Source: Spinacia oleracea
Taxonomy: Eukaryota > Streptophyta > Magnoliopsida > Caryophyllales > Amaranthaceae
DNA length: 64,000 nt
Assembly: GCF_020520425.1 (NCBI RefSeq)
Contig: NC_079490.1
Coordinates: 40,060,723 to 40,124,722 of the forward strand
Direction: 5' to 3'
Every line of letters begins with the position of its first letter. Within the stretch, counting starts at the first letter, position 1. Position numbers and translations under genes: made by a program. Of the stretch, positions 35,511 through 45,558 are shown piece by piece. The notes beneath the pieces were generated by a model, which saw nothing but the letters and a program-made list of their open reading frames with translations, had not been told where the DNA came from and searched no databases.

Positions 35511-38500
35511 CAGAAAAAATATTATAAGAGATAATAAAAATAAGTGAAGTTTAAAATAAATGTATAAGTAAAATAAGTACATTTCAAAATAGCAGGTATT
35601 TATTTTTTAAATAAATTTATAAAAAAGTAACAGAAAAATAGAAGCTGTATAAGTCAAATGAAGTCATCAATGTATATTCTCTCCCTCCACTCTGTCCTAT
35701 CCAATGCCATATTCTCCTCAATCCCAAGAAAGCTCATGTCGTGCTCAATCACCTTCCTCCAATTTTTCTTAGGTCTTCCCCTACCCCTTGTAATTTTATC
35801 ACTTTGCCACCCTTCTATCCTCCTAACCGCGGCATCACTTGATGTTCTGATTACATGTCCAAACCATCTTAAACGATTTCCCATCATCAGCCCCAGCCCT
35901 GAGGGTAGGCGGGGAGTGCAACCGCCTAGGGCCCAAGACGAAAAGGGGCCCAAAATGAAAATCGGTACAGTATATTTATATAAAAGATAAATAACGCATT
36001 AAACAATTGACATCTACCTTTAGTTCAGTGGTAACTTAGTGTGAGAGTACCCAATTTGGCGCGGGGTCGCGAGTTCGACCCTTGTTGCCTGCTAAGTTTT
36101 TCCCTTTGATCTTGTTCATTCAATTTTTTTTTGTTTACTTTCTAATTTGTGTATTTTTTTTAATTTACTTTTATTTTTCAGAGACTAATAAATTTCTCAT
36201 TCATAATATTGTGTAAATGTATTTTTCAAATTTCACATTCATAATATTGGGTATATGTAATTTTTCAAATTATTTAAACTCCCATTTTAATGTTAGCACT
36301 GTGTTTAAGAAAAATATGGACGATGTTGATACTAATATTTCTCTCGCTACAAATAAATCTATATTTTATGGATCAAATAATAAACGTATATATGCATATT
36401 AACTATCTAGTAATCAAGTAAATTTTTTGTTGATTTGAATTTGAATGTGTAGTGACTTGGACGAAATTTTTTATGCGTCTTTCTTTTCATAGTGAAACGA
36501 TATATTTCAGTTATCTACATATCATATTGGAAGGGGCCCTAAACCTTTATTTCGCCTAGCACCCCAAAATGTCAAGACTGGGGCTGCCCATCATCTTAAA
36601 CTCGATCGGTGCAACCCCTACTTTCTCCCTAATAATCTCATTCCTCAAACGATCCTTTCTTGTATGCCCACACATCCAACGTAACATGCACATCTCTTCT
36701 ACATTCATCTTATGCACGTGACATTGTTTCACTGCCCAGCATTCCGTGTCGTATAACAAAGCTGGCAGAATTGCCGTGCGGTAAAATTTTCCCTTCAATC
36801 TCTGGGGCATGCCTGGATCACATAGGAACCCCGTGACACCTTTCCACTTCAACCAACCTGCTTTGATTCTATGAGCCACATCGCCATCCAATTCTCCATC
36901 CTTTTGGATAATAGATCTTAAATAACGAAATTTTTCAAAGCCTTGGACAATTTTCCCATCTAAGGTAATCGCCCCGTCTCTTTGTCTTGTACTCCACTAA
37001 ACTTACACTCCATATATTCCGTCTTGTTTCTACTCAACCTAAAACCCCGAGGTTCCATAACTCCAACTTACTTTCTACTCCTTTAGTTTCATCAATCAAT
37101 ACAATATCGTCCGCAAACATCATGCACCAGGGTATACTATCTTGAATTGACCTCGTCAATTCGTCCATGACCATCTTGATGCACTCCAATCGTAATGGAG
37201 AATTCTTCGGTCTTACCAACACTAGTTCTCACACTCGTGCTAACCCCCTCATACATGTCCTTGATGACATCAATATATTTCCTCGAAATTCCTTTCCTAC
37301 TTAATGCCCACCAAAGAATTTCCCTTGGTACCTTATCATACGCTTTCTCCAAATCAATGAAAACCATATGTAAATCCTTTTCTTATCCCGATAATTTTCC
37401 ATTAGTTGCCTTATAAGATGAATGGCCTCCATAGTCCATCTCCCAGGCATAAATATCCAAACTGGTTCTCCGAAATTTTCACAATAATCCATCTTTGGTC
37501 AATAATCCGCTCCTAAAGTTTCATAGTATGACTCATTAGTTTGATTCCTCGACAGTTGACACAATCCTGGACATCACCCTTATTCTTATACAAGGGGATG
37601 ATAGTATTTTTCCTCCACTCTAATGGCATCCTATTAATTCCCCAAATATTGTTGAAAAGAGTTGTTAACAATGCAACATTGCAACCCCTCTCTCTCCCAA
37701 GCATCTCCAGACTTCGATAGGTATACCATCGAGCCCCACTGCCCTCTTCCGTCCCATATTTTTCAGTGCCATTTCGACTTCTCTCTTTTGAATTATTCGC
37801 ATAAAGTCTAGGTTAACCATATCCCGAGGGATATTTGTATCCCCAATATCGCGCCCTTGATCCCCGTTGTTATCAAAGTAGAACCTCCATCTATCCTTCA
37901 TTTCCTTATCTCCCACCAAATTTTTTTGATCAACATCAAATGGTGCAAGTAAAAAAAGACGGAGGAAGCATACATGATATGTGGTGTTTCTTGGTTGCTA
38001 ATGTAGAAAATCTTCCATGTAGTAACATTTTGTTGCATTGCTAACATGGGTAGTTCTTGGATTCGCCCGTTGCTTGTTCCACTGGATTCTAGATTTCTGC
38101 CTCAAAGCACTCTCCTCAATTTCACTTTTTCAACAAAGCATTTCCTGCTCTTGAGTATGCAACCTCGGTTAACGAGCACGACAGAAGTAGCTATCCATAC
38201 AATATTTTATCATCACTCTAGAATGAGAAAGACTTCAATTTGCTCACTTTTGTTTTGTTACTAGAGTATAACATTAAAGCTACCTTCCTTTCATCTTCTA
38301 TTTCCGGCTCTTGTTACTCCCTCTGATTGACACAGAAATGGTTATATTTAACTTTTTGAGGTCAAATTGTGAAAGCTTTGACCGAATGTTACCACTCATA
38401 CAAACATCAATACATTATCATGCGGGTTGTTTCTTGATCGTCTCAATGAGTATTTTAAGAATATCAAAATTTTATAATATGTAGTATAGAGATATTGATG

Positions 38501-40888
38501 GTCAAAAGTGTGTATTGGAGACCATAGAAAAACAAGTTTAACCATTTTTCTGAAACGGATTAGTATATTCTAATGGATTGGGTGCTTATAGAAAAATCTG
38601 GGAGAAAACCAATCCTCCCGAATTACGATTGTGTTTATCAACATTTATCATAGTTCTCTTCCATATAACTTTATTATTTAATATTTCTTTGTGCTGCCCG
38701 CATCGCTCAGATCGCTTAAGCTCACAACCTCTTCGAACCGCTGTTACTATTTTTCATGACCCTCTACTGCTGCCTTTACAATGCTTTCTCAAGATTTTGT
38801 TCTGTAGTCAAATAGTTCAAGATATCATGATAAAACTTTTAACGTACAACTTGTATTTGATTATCTTATATTTTTCAATTGGGTGTTTATGTGCAGGTTG
38901 GTTGGGATGAATCAACTGCTGGTGAGAGGCAACCACGAGTGTCATTATGGGAAATTGAGCCTTTGACGACCTTCCCCATGTATCCGTCTCTTTTTCCCCT
39001 GAGGCTCAAAAGACCGTGGCATGCTGGTACTTCATCATTGTCAGGTTTTGCTGGGGGATTGGCGTCGCTTCTTGCTTAATGAAAAATGAAAAGGATTAGG
39101 TTTTGAATTTTTAAGAGAGTCTGTATTTCATCTTGCAGATAATATAGATGATGCTGCGAACAGCTTAATGTGGTTGAGAGGACAGGGTGGAGAACAAGGT
39201 CTTAATTCGATGAATTTCCAATCCCTCGGAATGTTTCCTTGGATGCAGACAAGAGCTGACAATTTGCTTCCACTTGGAAATCAGAATCAGCAATACCAAG
39301 CATTGTTATCATCCAATTTTCAGAATTTAAGAGGAAGTGATGTCTTGAATCCACAGATGATGCAGTTTCAACACCCTGTACAATATCTCCAACAGTCAAC
39401 TGGTCAAATTCCTATGTTGCAACAGCAGCAGCAGCAGCAGCAGCAACTGTTTCACCCATCAATTGCTCAACAGCTCTTGCAAGGGCAGTCTCAAGTTTCA
39501 AAGGATAACCTTCCTCTTCCTCAGCGGATTCTCCCACAGGAGTACTTCAAACAGAACGAGGGACTAGCAAATCAGCAGTTATGTGGTTCTGAAGCATATT
39601 CACTATCGAATAATGAAATGCAAAGCAGGCAGCAACATCATACTATGTCATCGTCACTTGGAAAAGCAGACACTAGCACTGCAAATGCTGAGCTCCCCTC
39701 TCAGTCTCCTGTACAAAACATGATGTCTTCCACACGTACTGAAGGAATTAGTAGTTTGTCTGACATGTCAAATGTAAATCACACGATGTTAAATGAACAG
39801 ACTTCCCAACATCCCATGGTATCATTGAATTCATATACACCCATTAATGCCTTTGGGGATGCTGTTTCATTACCACCATACCCTGGAAAAGATGCTTCCT
39901 TGGAGACTGGAAACTGTAGCTTAGATGTGCAGAATCACAATGTATTTGGTGCTAATCTTGATTCTTCTGGGCTGGTATTGCCTATGACAATGCCTACCAC
40001 TTATCGCAATTCATCACATGATACAGATCTATGCTCAATACCATCAGGTTTTCATAACCCAATGTATGGTTGTAATAGCAACTCCCCCGAGTTGCACAGT
40101 GAAGGGCAGGGTGACCTGCAGACCCCAACTAGAACATTTGTCAAGGTATAGAGTTGTAAAGAAAATGAAAATATCCTTTTTAAATTTGTTTTCCTTTTTT
40201 CCAAAGTACCATTCAGTAATTTCTTGGTATTTCTTGGTTTCAGGTGTATAAATCTGGATCAGTTGGGCGTTCGTTAGACATATCCCGGTTCAGCAGCTAT
40301 CATGAGCTGCGTGAGGAGCTGGGACAGATGTTTGGAATTGAGGGAAAGCTCGATGACCCTCTGAGATCAGGCTGGCAGCTTGTATTTGTCGACAGGGAGA
40401 ACGATGTGCTTCTCCTTGGAGATGATCCATGGGAGTAAGTCATCTGATCATCTTTTCTGCTTATTTCTAAATAAACACCATTTTGCTGCCCACTTCATTC
40501 ATACTAAGATCGTTGAATCTCTTCTTTGTTACAGTACATGTTTTATTCTATCCACAAGTCTATTACTCTCTTCTCTTATTCTTTAGATTTAGTCTCTGGT
40601 GTTTGCTCGTCTCCCTTGTTCTCTTATAATTTCTGCTAATTCTAAACTTTGCCCTAACCTGTTTGGTAGAATCCTGAGTTCCAATTGTTGACCTTGTTTT
40701 TTCATATTGTTTTGTTGTTCTGTTTGTTTCTTCCCCCAAATCCTCCTTGTTTTAGATTTATAACAAGCTACTTCTTCTCTGTCATTTTGTCCTACAGGGC
40801 ATTCGTGTACAATGTCTCCTATATTAAAATACTTTCACCTGAGGATGTTCAGAAGTTGGGGAAGCACGGGACTGAGACGTACTCATAG
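27474..40888 (+). CDS. ARF8: auxin response factor, ARF6/ARF8 clade
   Basis: Nuclear transcription factor binding auxin-response elements, of the glutamine-rich activator class. Coding exons by GT-AG reading: 27474-27516, 27713-27828, 27919-28017, 28167-28223, 28311-28466, 28556-28640, 32846-32936, 33033-33197, 33335-33457, 33994-34069, 38897-39044, 39139-40145, 40244-40434, 40798-40888. They join in frame to 2448 nt (815 aa). The start [12 protein letters not shown] and [13 protein letters not shown] are clade signatures. B3 domain from about residue 126 ([20 protein letters not shown]) to about 230; ARF domain about 250-360 ([19 protein letters not shown]); glutamine-rich middle region from exon 12 with a polyQ run; C-terminal PB1 domain from about 723 ([13 protein letters not shown]) with the acidic DDPWE part near 782. 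Length and N-terminus favour ARF8 over the longer ARF6. Introns 6 (4.2 kb) and 10 (4.8 kb) are enlarged, with transposon insertions recognised in both. Exon boundaries are read by eye. Confidence 0.95.
29439..29677 (-). mobile_element. possible short Helitron in ARF intron 6
   Basis: On the minus strand the sequence ends with a GC hairpin-like stretch (CACGCGTGCATCGTGTGC), a short spacer and CTAG followed by T, the usual Helitron 3' pattern. A TC start at 29677 is plausible but weak. Confidence 0.35.
31806..32133. mobile_element. Stowaway MITE in ARF intron 6
   Basis: CTCCCTCCGTCCCGGAATAC at the left, ATTCCGGGACAGAGGGAG at the right, TA on both sides; 328 bp. Nearly the same sequence is found at 62257-62583, so the family has moved fairly recently. 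It lies wholly inside the intron, about 700 bp before exon 7. Confidence 0.9.
34565..35345. mobile_element. hAT-like non-autonomous element inside the LINE
   Basis: Perfect 18-bp inverted ends CTAGGATGCTCGGACTCG, with the 8-bp direct repeat ATCGTCAT on each side (34557-34564, 35346-35353). Eight bases is the hAT duplication size. 781 bp, no transposase frame. The interior has CGGGTGCGGGTGTCCGGAC-like GC-rich subterminal motifs. Confidence 0.85.
35433..35509. repeat. (AT)n microsatellite
   Basis: About 38 AT units in the 3' untranslated part of the LINE. Long perfect AT runs are unstable and assembly length may be inexact. Confidence 0.95.
35888..36586. mobile_element. hAT-like non-autonomous element inside the LINE reverse transcriptase
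   Basis: Inverted ends CAGCCCCAGCCCTGA and TCAAGACTGGGGCTG, flanked by the 8-bp repeat CCCATCAT (35880-35887, 36587-36594). 699 bp. It interrupts the C-terminal LINE coding part. Interior GGGGCCCAAAA-like subterminal sequence is common in plant hAT families. It carries a tRNA-like segment at 36019-36081. No transposase. Confidence 0.88.
36019..36081 (+). other. tRNA-like segment (A and B box) inside hAT element
   Basis: TTAGTTCAGTGGTAA resembles an internal polymerase III A box and, about 40 bases later, GGTCGCGAGTTCGACCC resembles a B box and T-loop stem. Spacing is like a tRNA gene or the head of a tRNA-derived SINE. No complete cloverleaf with acceptor stem could be formed by eye, so it is not called a tRNA gene. 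Confidence 0.45.
38317..38563. mobile_element. degenerate Stowaway-like MITE in ARF intron 10
   Basis: Left end CTCCCTCTGATTGACACAG, then AAATGGTTA; right end the mirrored TAACCATTTTTCTGAAACGG and ATTAG; TA on each side. Ends are diverged, so it is older than the other copies. Confidence 0.5.
40363..40383 (+). promoter_or_regulatory. miR167 target site in ARF exon 13
   Basis: GAGATCAGGCTGGCAGCTTG plus T, 21 nt in the coding sequence of the PB1 region. It is complementary to miR167 apart from a central mismatch and end mismatches, the same site known in ARF6 and ARF8 of Arabidopsis. It supports the clade assignment and predicts microRNA control. Confidence 0.9.
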
Positions 40889-41734
40889 ATCTGCCTATAA
40901 AAAGTTGCAGATTGAAGTTACAGTATAGTCCTTTGTTCCACGTCAACCCATCTTCCACATATCAAGCAAGTGAATATAAAATCGTTTAGTATTTTTCTTA
41001 CAGCATGTTCTGAGTACTACTAACTCAGCTTCTGGGAGGCTTTATGCCTTGAAATTCTAAACATTAAATTACTCCGTACTAGTTTTTGTTCAAATACACA
41101 TTTTGTAGCTCACCTGAAGTTTATATTCCGAGGTGTTGCAGGATTTATGTAGCTTTTGTGTCATAATTCTTAGTCATTTTGGGTGAGTAAGACTTAGTCA
41201 AGTTCTTAAACAAACTGGTCACTGAAATTGTTGTAACAAATACTCTGCTATTAGAAGTTGAGAAAACTATTGCTATTATCTTGCCGGCTTCTCGGCTTTT
41301 CTTCATTATTTCCTTTAAACATTCAAGGATTACAAATGACCTGTTACACATTTTTAATTTTGTGGTTCAACATAAATTGAAATGTTGACAGTGAAAACAT
41401 TTGCAATTTGTAGCCTTATTATCTTGACAGTTCCAAGGGATGCATTTTTAATTAGATTAATTAATGCGCATAAACTGAGCTTTAAGTTTCTTAAAAGAAA
41501 ACTATAACCAAAACCCAACTTGCAAGCATGTACAGAAAACTATAACGAACTTGATCTGGCTCACCAAAATAAGGTACACATAATTTGAAGGGGAGGAGCG
41601 AATTTCCAATTAATTACTCCACACGTTTTCTCAAAATTTCTCTTCTAAATAGTTAACATATTTTCTCAAAAATTTTGAGCTGCAAAAACCCAGACATATC
41701 TAAATCAGCAGACATATCCATAAGAGCTAAAAAA
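40889..41734. other. ARF 3' UTR and spacer
   Basis: The ARF transcript probably ends within a few hundred bases after the stop at 40888. No coding sequence is supported until the minus-strand exon candidate ending at 41735. Confidence 0.5.
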
Positions 41735-41869
41735 TCACTTAGAAGAAGCCACCTTCTTTGAACCTCCTGCTTTCTTGTCTAAATTAGCAGCCTTTCGTTT
41801 GTCCTTGTTTTCCCGTTTCTTTGAGATTTCAGAATGGGTCGCGTATAGGGATTGAAAATGCTGGTGTTC
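41735..41869 (-). CDS. candidate last exon of an unidentified gene
   Basis: After a good acceptor (TTTCTATTAG, minus strand) a frame reads EHQHFQSLYATHSEISKKRE and continues lysine-rich to a stop after KKVASSK, 44 residues. A basic tail with acidic and lysine repeats looks like real coding sequence, perhaps of a nucleolar or RNA-binding protein. The upstream exons were not found with confidence; a fragment reading QLVYILGYFDDFVQDP near 42000-42050 could join in frame, but its own acceptor is missing. It could also be part of an extended 3' end of the L1-domain gene to the right. Confidence 0.3.
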   Translation of the reverse strand, partial: EHQHFQSLYATHSEISKKRENKDKRKAANLDKKAGGSKKVASSK

Positions 41870-42153
41870 CTAATAGAAAATCAAAGTTGAAAATTAATCA
41901 ACACATTTTAAGAAGCCATAAGTATAGCATAAACAAGACATTGATTAATTAAGAGCAGTCAATATGAGAAATAAAGCAATAATAATGTGCCGGACATTAC
42001 AGGATCCTGAACAAAATCATCAAAATATCCAAGTATATAGACAAGTTGCAAGTATAATCATTTGAAGGGGACCAGAGTTCAACTTTAAACCTGCGATATT
42101 CCAGGGTGTAATGTGTACAACATACACCTTTATTCACTAGATCTGCAAAGACT

Positions 42154-42205
42154 ATGTATAATGTATAATGTATAATGTATAATGTATAATGTATAATGCA
42201 TAATG
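42154..42205. repeat. 7-bp tandem repeat (GTATAAT)n
   Basis: About seven units, the last one altered to GCATAAT. It gives a repeating LYIIHYT pattern in one frame that is not a gene. Confidence 0.85.
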
Positions 42206-42736
42206 TATGTATATCTTGCTCCTTAAATTCATTGCTCCTCAGCACAAAAACCAAATTCACTTGATTGATCAATTACAATCAACAACAACTTAACCTAAAA
42301 AAAGTTATGAAGACAATTCGGTCACAAGGATAACATCTTACGTCTCATTAGGCACTTACTTTTCCCTAAGACATTATCGTAAGTGAGCTTGTGAATATTG
42401 GCCAATTGTTGAGTGTGAAGCACAAAATCCTCTTGGCAATGCAACTATCCATATAACATCTGAAAACCGACCTAAACTATGAGAGAAATCTATCATATTA
42501 TTTTTATACCTACAGGAAAGCCAACAATTAATCTACAGTTCTACTTGTATCCATCATAAATGGACCCGTTGGTTGAACTGCTTTTCTACCCAACTTTTGA
42601 CAAACAACTCTAGCTTAACTATCTATAAGAGTATAAGGTGTTCAGAGAGAAGTTGAACCACAAATAAGACTTGCCCATCTCGTAGAGGAACCTTCCCACT
42701 CTCCAAATTGCGCACTATCTTAAAGGTTATTCTAAG

Positions 42737-43487
42737 ACATTATATTATCAACAATGGTTTCTCAAGACCCATTCCAAGTACGCTAAATGACAGACATTAT
42801 ATTATCAACAATGGTTTCTCAAGACCCATTCCAAGTACGCTAAATGACAGACATTATATTATCAACAATGGTTTCTCAAGACCCATTCCAAGTACGCTAA
42901 ATGACAGACATTATATTATCAACAATGGTTTCTCAAGACCCATTCCAAGTACGCTAAATGACAGACATTATATTATCAACAATGGTTTCTCAAGACCCAT
43001 TCCAAGTACGCTAAATGACAGACATTATATTATCAACAATGGTTTCTCAAGACCCATTCCAAGTACGCTAAATGACAGACATTATATTATCAACAATGGT
43101 TTCTCAAGACCCATTCCAAGTACGCTAAATGACAGACATTATATTATCAACAATGGTTTCTCAAGACCCATTCCAAGTACGCTAAATGACAGACATTATA
43201 TTATCAACAATGGTTTCTCAAGACCCATTCCAAGTACGCTAAATGACAGACATTATATTATCAACAATGGTTTCTCAAGACCCATTCCAAGTACGCTAAA
43301 TGACAGACATTATATTATCAACAATGGTTTCTCAAGACCCATTCCAAGTACGCTAAATGACAGACATTATATTATCAACAATGGTTTCTCAAGACCCATT
43401 CCAAGTACGCTAAATGACAGACATTATATTATCAACAATGGTTTCTCAAGACCCATTCCAAGTACGCTAAATGACAGACATTATATT
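42737..43487 (+). repeat. 57-bp minisatellite, 13 full copies
   Basis: The unit begins ACATTATATTATCAACAATG and ends GCTAAATGACAG. Thirteen full copies (741 bp) plus a partial fourteenth show no difference that I could find. Because 57 is a multiple of three and the unit has no stop in one frame, it gives an open frame (42708-43505) with a 19-residue repeat, RHYIINNGFSRPIPSTLND. Nothing in the flanks supports a protein: the frame starts in non-repeated AT-rich DNA and no promoter or splice context is seen. Best read as a recently amplified minisatellite in the spacer downstream of the L1-domain gene. Confidence 0.93.
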
Positions 43488-43718
43488 TCAGTGAAGAATA
43501 TATAATATGCCCAAGATACAAAACTTATTTCTTTAGTCCTTATTGTTGTCACTTGTGACATCTGAGCCAACACATAAGGCAATCTAACACACACACAACT
43601 TAAAACGTCAACATTGAGGCCAAAATCCTTCCACAATCAGTAATTGATAATCAAATTTAGTTCAAACATGAATAGAATGATCAATCATCAGCATATACGG
43701 AGTAGTAAATTATTGTAC

Positions 43719-44801
43719 CTAAACTTTGAGTTTCTTGGGTTTCTTCTCGGTCGATTTTGCCAAACCCTTATCCTTGTTCTCTTTCAAACCTTTCACCACA
43801 TTTGACACTTGTTTCTTCCTCTTCTTACCAACAGTTTCATCCCCACCCACTTCAACATTCTCCTCCTCCTCATCATCGACTTCGCTCCCAGACTCATCTC
43901 CGCTGACCATCCCGTCGGTCTCAACTCTATCCATATACCTTACCTCATTAATCCTCCCCTTCTTCTTACTCACCTTCTCCTTCTTCTCTTTCTTTTTTGC
44001 AACCACCGCCTTTTCTTCTGCATTACTAATCAACCCACCACCAATCTTCAACCCCAACTCCGGCACCTTCTGATAAACCGGCAGCGCCAACGACTCCGAA
44101 AACTTCAAATGAAACGCCCTCACATTCTTCCACTTCTTTGGCACAACATCAGCAACACCACTCACTGCCGCAGCCACATTTGCCACTATCTCATCCCGGC
44201 TCATTGAATCCTTGGCTACTTTAATCACACTACAAGTCCCGGTACTCAAATACAACATTGCAGAACTACAAACCCTCTCAATCTGCTCCTTCCAATTACC
44301 CCTCCCCAACTCAATCGGCACCGGAATCTTCTTCTTACGATAAAACTGCTTTCCAATTGCATTCGGCAAAACTGGGATAATCCTCTTATCAGCAAAAAAC
44401 ATGTCAAAAGAATCGCATAGCTTCCTCTTCTGCTCAAACGCTTTGTAATCCTTCTTCAGCTTCGAGAGCTTTATCACCTTAGAAATAGGAACCCCGCCTT
44501 CTTCAACCTTCACTTTAGCGCTTTTGGAAACGCTGTCATGAACAAAGAGGCAAAACTCGGCGGCTTCAGGCGTGTAAAGAGCCTTTGGAAGGGCGATTTT
44601 GTGCGCATTAGTGCGGTTTTTGGGTGGGATTTTGTTGAGGGTTAGGACTAAGTAAAGGAATTCATCGGAAGGGAGTAGTTGCGATTTTTGGGAATCGGAA
44701 TTTGCGGATTTCCATTTTAGGAGAGCGTTCACAGCCTTTTCGATAGCTTGTGTTGAGACCTTCGAGATTGGTGTTAATGGAGGCGGCACCACGGACTCCA
44801 T
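43719..44801 (-). CDS. ribosomal L1 domain-containing protein (RSL1D1/UTP30-like)
   Basis: Single-exon gene of 360 aa. Residues about 15-250 form a ribosomal L1-like domain, with the conserved stretch IIPVLPNAIGKQFYRKKKIP followed by PVPIELG near residues 140-165 and a lysine pair-rich linker. The last 100 residues are a charged tail with KKKEKKEK, an acidic DDEEEENVEV run and a final KKPKKLKV, typical of nucleolar targeting. Family members in yeast and plants act in early ribosome assembly in the nucleolus; the role here is by family. The start MESVVPPPLTPIS is the first ATG of the frame. The gene is divergent from the PsbQ-like gene with about 750 bp between the start codons. Confidence 0.88.
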   Translation of the reverse strand: MESVVPPPLTPISKVSTQAIEKAVNALLKWKSANSDSQKSQLLPSDEFLYLVLTLNKIPPKNRTNAHKIALPKALYTPEAAEFCLFVHDSVSKSAKVKVEEGGVPISKVIKLSKLKKDYKAFEQKRKLCDSFDMFFADKRIIPVLPNAIGKQFYRKKKIPVPIELGRGNWKEQIERVCSSAMLYLSTGTCSVIKVAKDSMSRDEIVANVAAAVSGVADVVPKKWKNVRAFHLKFSESLALPVYQKVPELGLKIGGGLISNAEEKAVVAKKKEKKEKVSKKKGRINEVRYMDRVETDGMVSGDESGSEVDDEEEENVEVGGDETVGKKRKKQVSNVVKGLKENKDKGLAKSTEKKPKKLKV

Positions 44802-44871
44802 TGCTTTTTTGGGAGAAATGGAGGAGAGAATATGCGGGAGTAACTGTGTAAGGTTTATAAGTTGGATTTTT

Positions 44872-44911
44872 TAACCCGACCCGACCCGACCCGACCCGAT
44901 CCGATCCGAAC
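44872..44911. repeat. CCCGA-type pentamer repeat in the divergent promoter region
   Basis: Eight tandem pentamers (CCCGA then TCCGA variants) about 70 bp upstream of the L1-domain start codon, between the two divergent genes. It may lie in the 5' UTR. No factor is assigned. Confidence 0.7.
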
Positions 44912-45558
44912 CGGAATTTTGTTTTTTCTTATTATTTCAGCAAAGTATTATCCTGTTTGCCCCAATACTGTATCACTTCAATTCACTTGTTCATTTTGTG
45001 GAAGCTCTGAATATCGCTTTTCTCCCGATTTTTAAAGGTAATACTCTCTACCTCTCTCCTCTCTCTGGAAGATAGTTCCTCCTTTCATTTTCTATTGCTA
45101 GCATATGAGTTTTCACGCTTGCCAATTAAGTAATTAACACAACAATCTAATTAGAGATTATATAAAGAGTCATGATTTATTTCCCCTCTAATTATTTATG
45201 AGTATTCATGGTTATTACTGTTTTAATATATATTAGTTATTACGCAAATTAGTTGGAAGGTGAAGTTTGAAGGATGGGTGGCTAATAATTTGCGAAAGTT
45301 ATGTGGTTATGGAGTATATGATCATTATCCGTACCTAAGTAAAACTTAATGTTTGGTTTGAGTGGTTAATCGGATTCAAAATGCTCCATTAGTTTCTTGT
45401 ACTATTGTCTTATAATGATGATTTGCTTCTGAGTTCTGAGTGATTCTTTGAGTGGTTAATCTTGTTGTAGATGCATTACTTTTTACTTGAATGATAATAG
45501 TAAGCCGAAAGATAACAGATATTGTTCAATTTTATTTTCCAGAGAGAATGTAACATGA

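Larger units (their letters stand above)
34482..37931 (-). mobile_element. RTE-type LINE fragment, degenerate
   Basis: Minus-strand reverse transcriptase pieces in order from the right: [19 protein letters not shown] (37665-37919), [20 protein letters not shown] (37513-37704), [20 protein letters not shown] (37137-37367) and a [11 protein letters not shown] polymerase box (37034-37222). Next come a C-terminal part with [18 protein letters not shown] (36556-36891) and a tail [13 protein letters not shown]...[12 protein letters not shown] (35654-35953). The 3' end at the left is the TTTGGGACTAAAGCC style tail with a TTG-type repeat, as in plant RTE elements. A 13-bp target duplication AACATCAAATGGT flanks it (34469-34481, 37932-37944). 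The 5' endonuclease part is missing, so it is 5'-truncated. Frameshifts and two insertions break the frame. Confidence 0.88.
34212..37970. mobile_element. Stowaway-like MITE split by a LINE (ARF intron 10)
   Basis: Left part 34212-34481 and right part 37945-37970. Ends match when inverted (TACTTCCTTCG left, CGGAGGAAGCA right, both followed inward by TTGCACCATTT) with TA outside. The LINE at 34482-37931 sits in its right terminal inverted repeat region, duplicating 13 bases of the MITE. Confidence 0.65.

Noticed and set aside
36019..36081. Functional tRNA gene
   Set aside because: A and B box-like motifs are visible, but no full cloverleaf or acceptor stem; kept only as a tRNA-like segment.
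39202..39399. Minus-strand frame in ARF exon 12
   Set aside because: Antisense shadow of the glutamine-rich coding exon.
42737..43487. CRISPR-like array
   Set aside because: The repeat is continuous with no unique spacers, and this is plant nuclear DNA.
42708..43505. 265-aa repeat protein gene
   Set aside because: Openness follows from the repeat length being a multiple of three. No promoter, splice or flanking coding evidence; kept as a minisatellite.
43719..44801. Plus-strand frames at 43726-44207
   Set aside because: Antisense of the lysine-rich tail of the L1-domain protein, giving phenylalanine/leucine/serine-rich nonsense.
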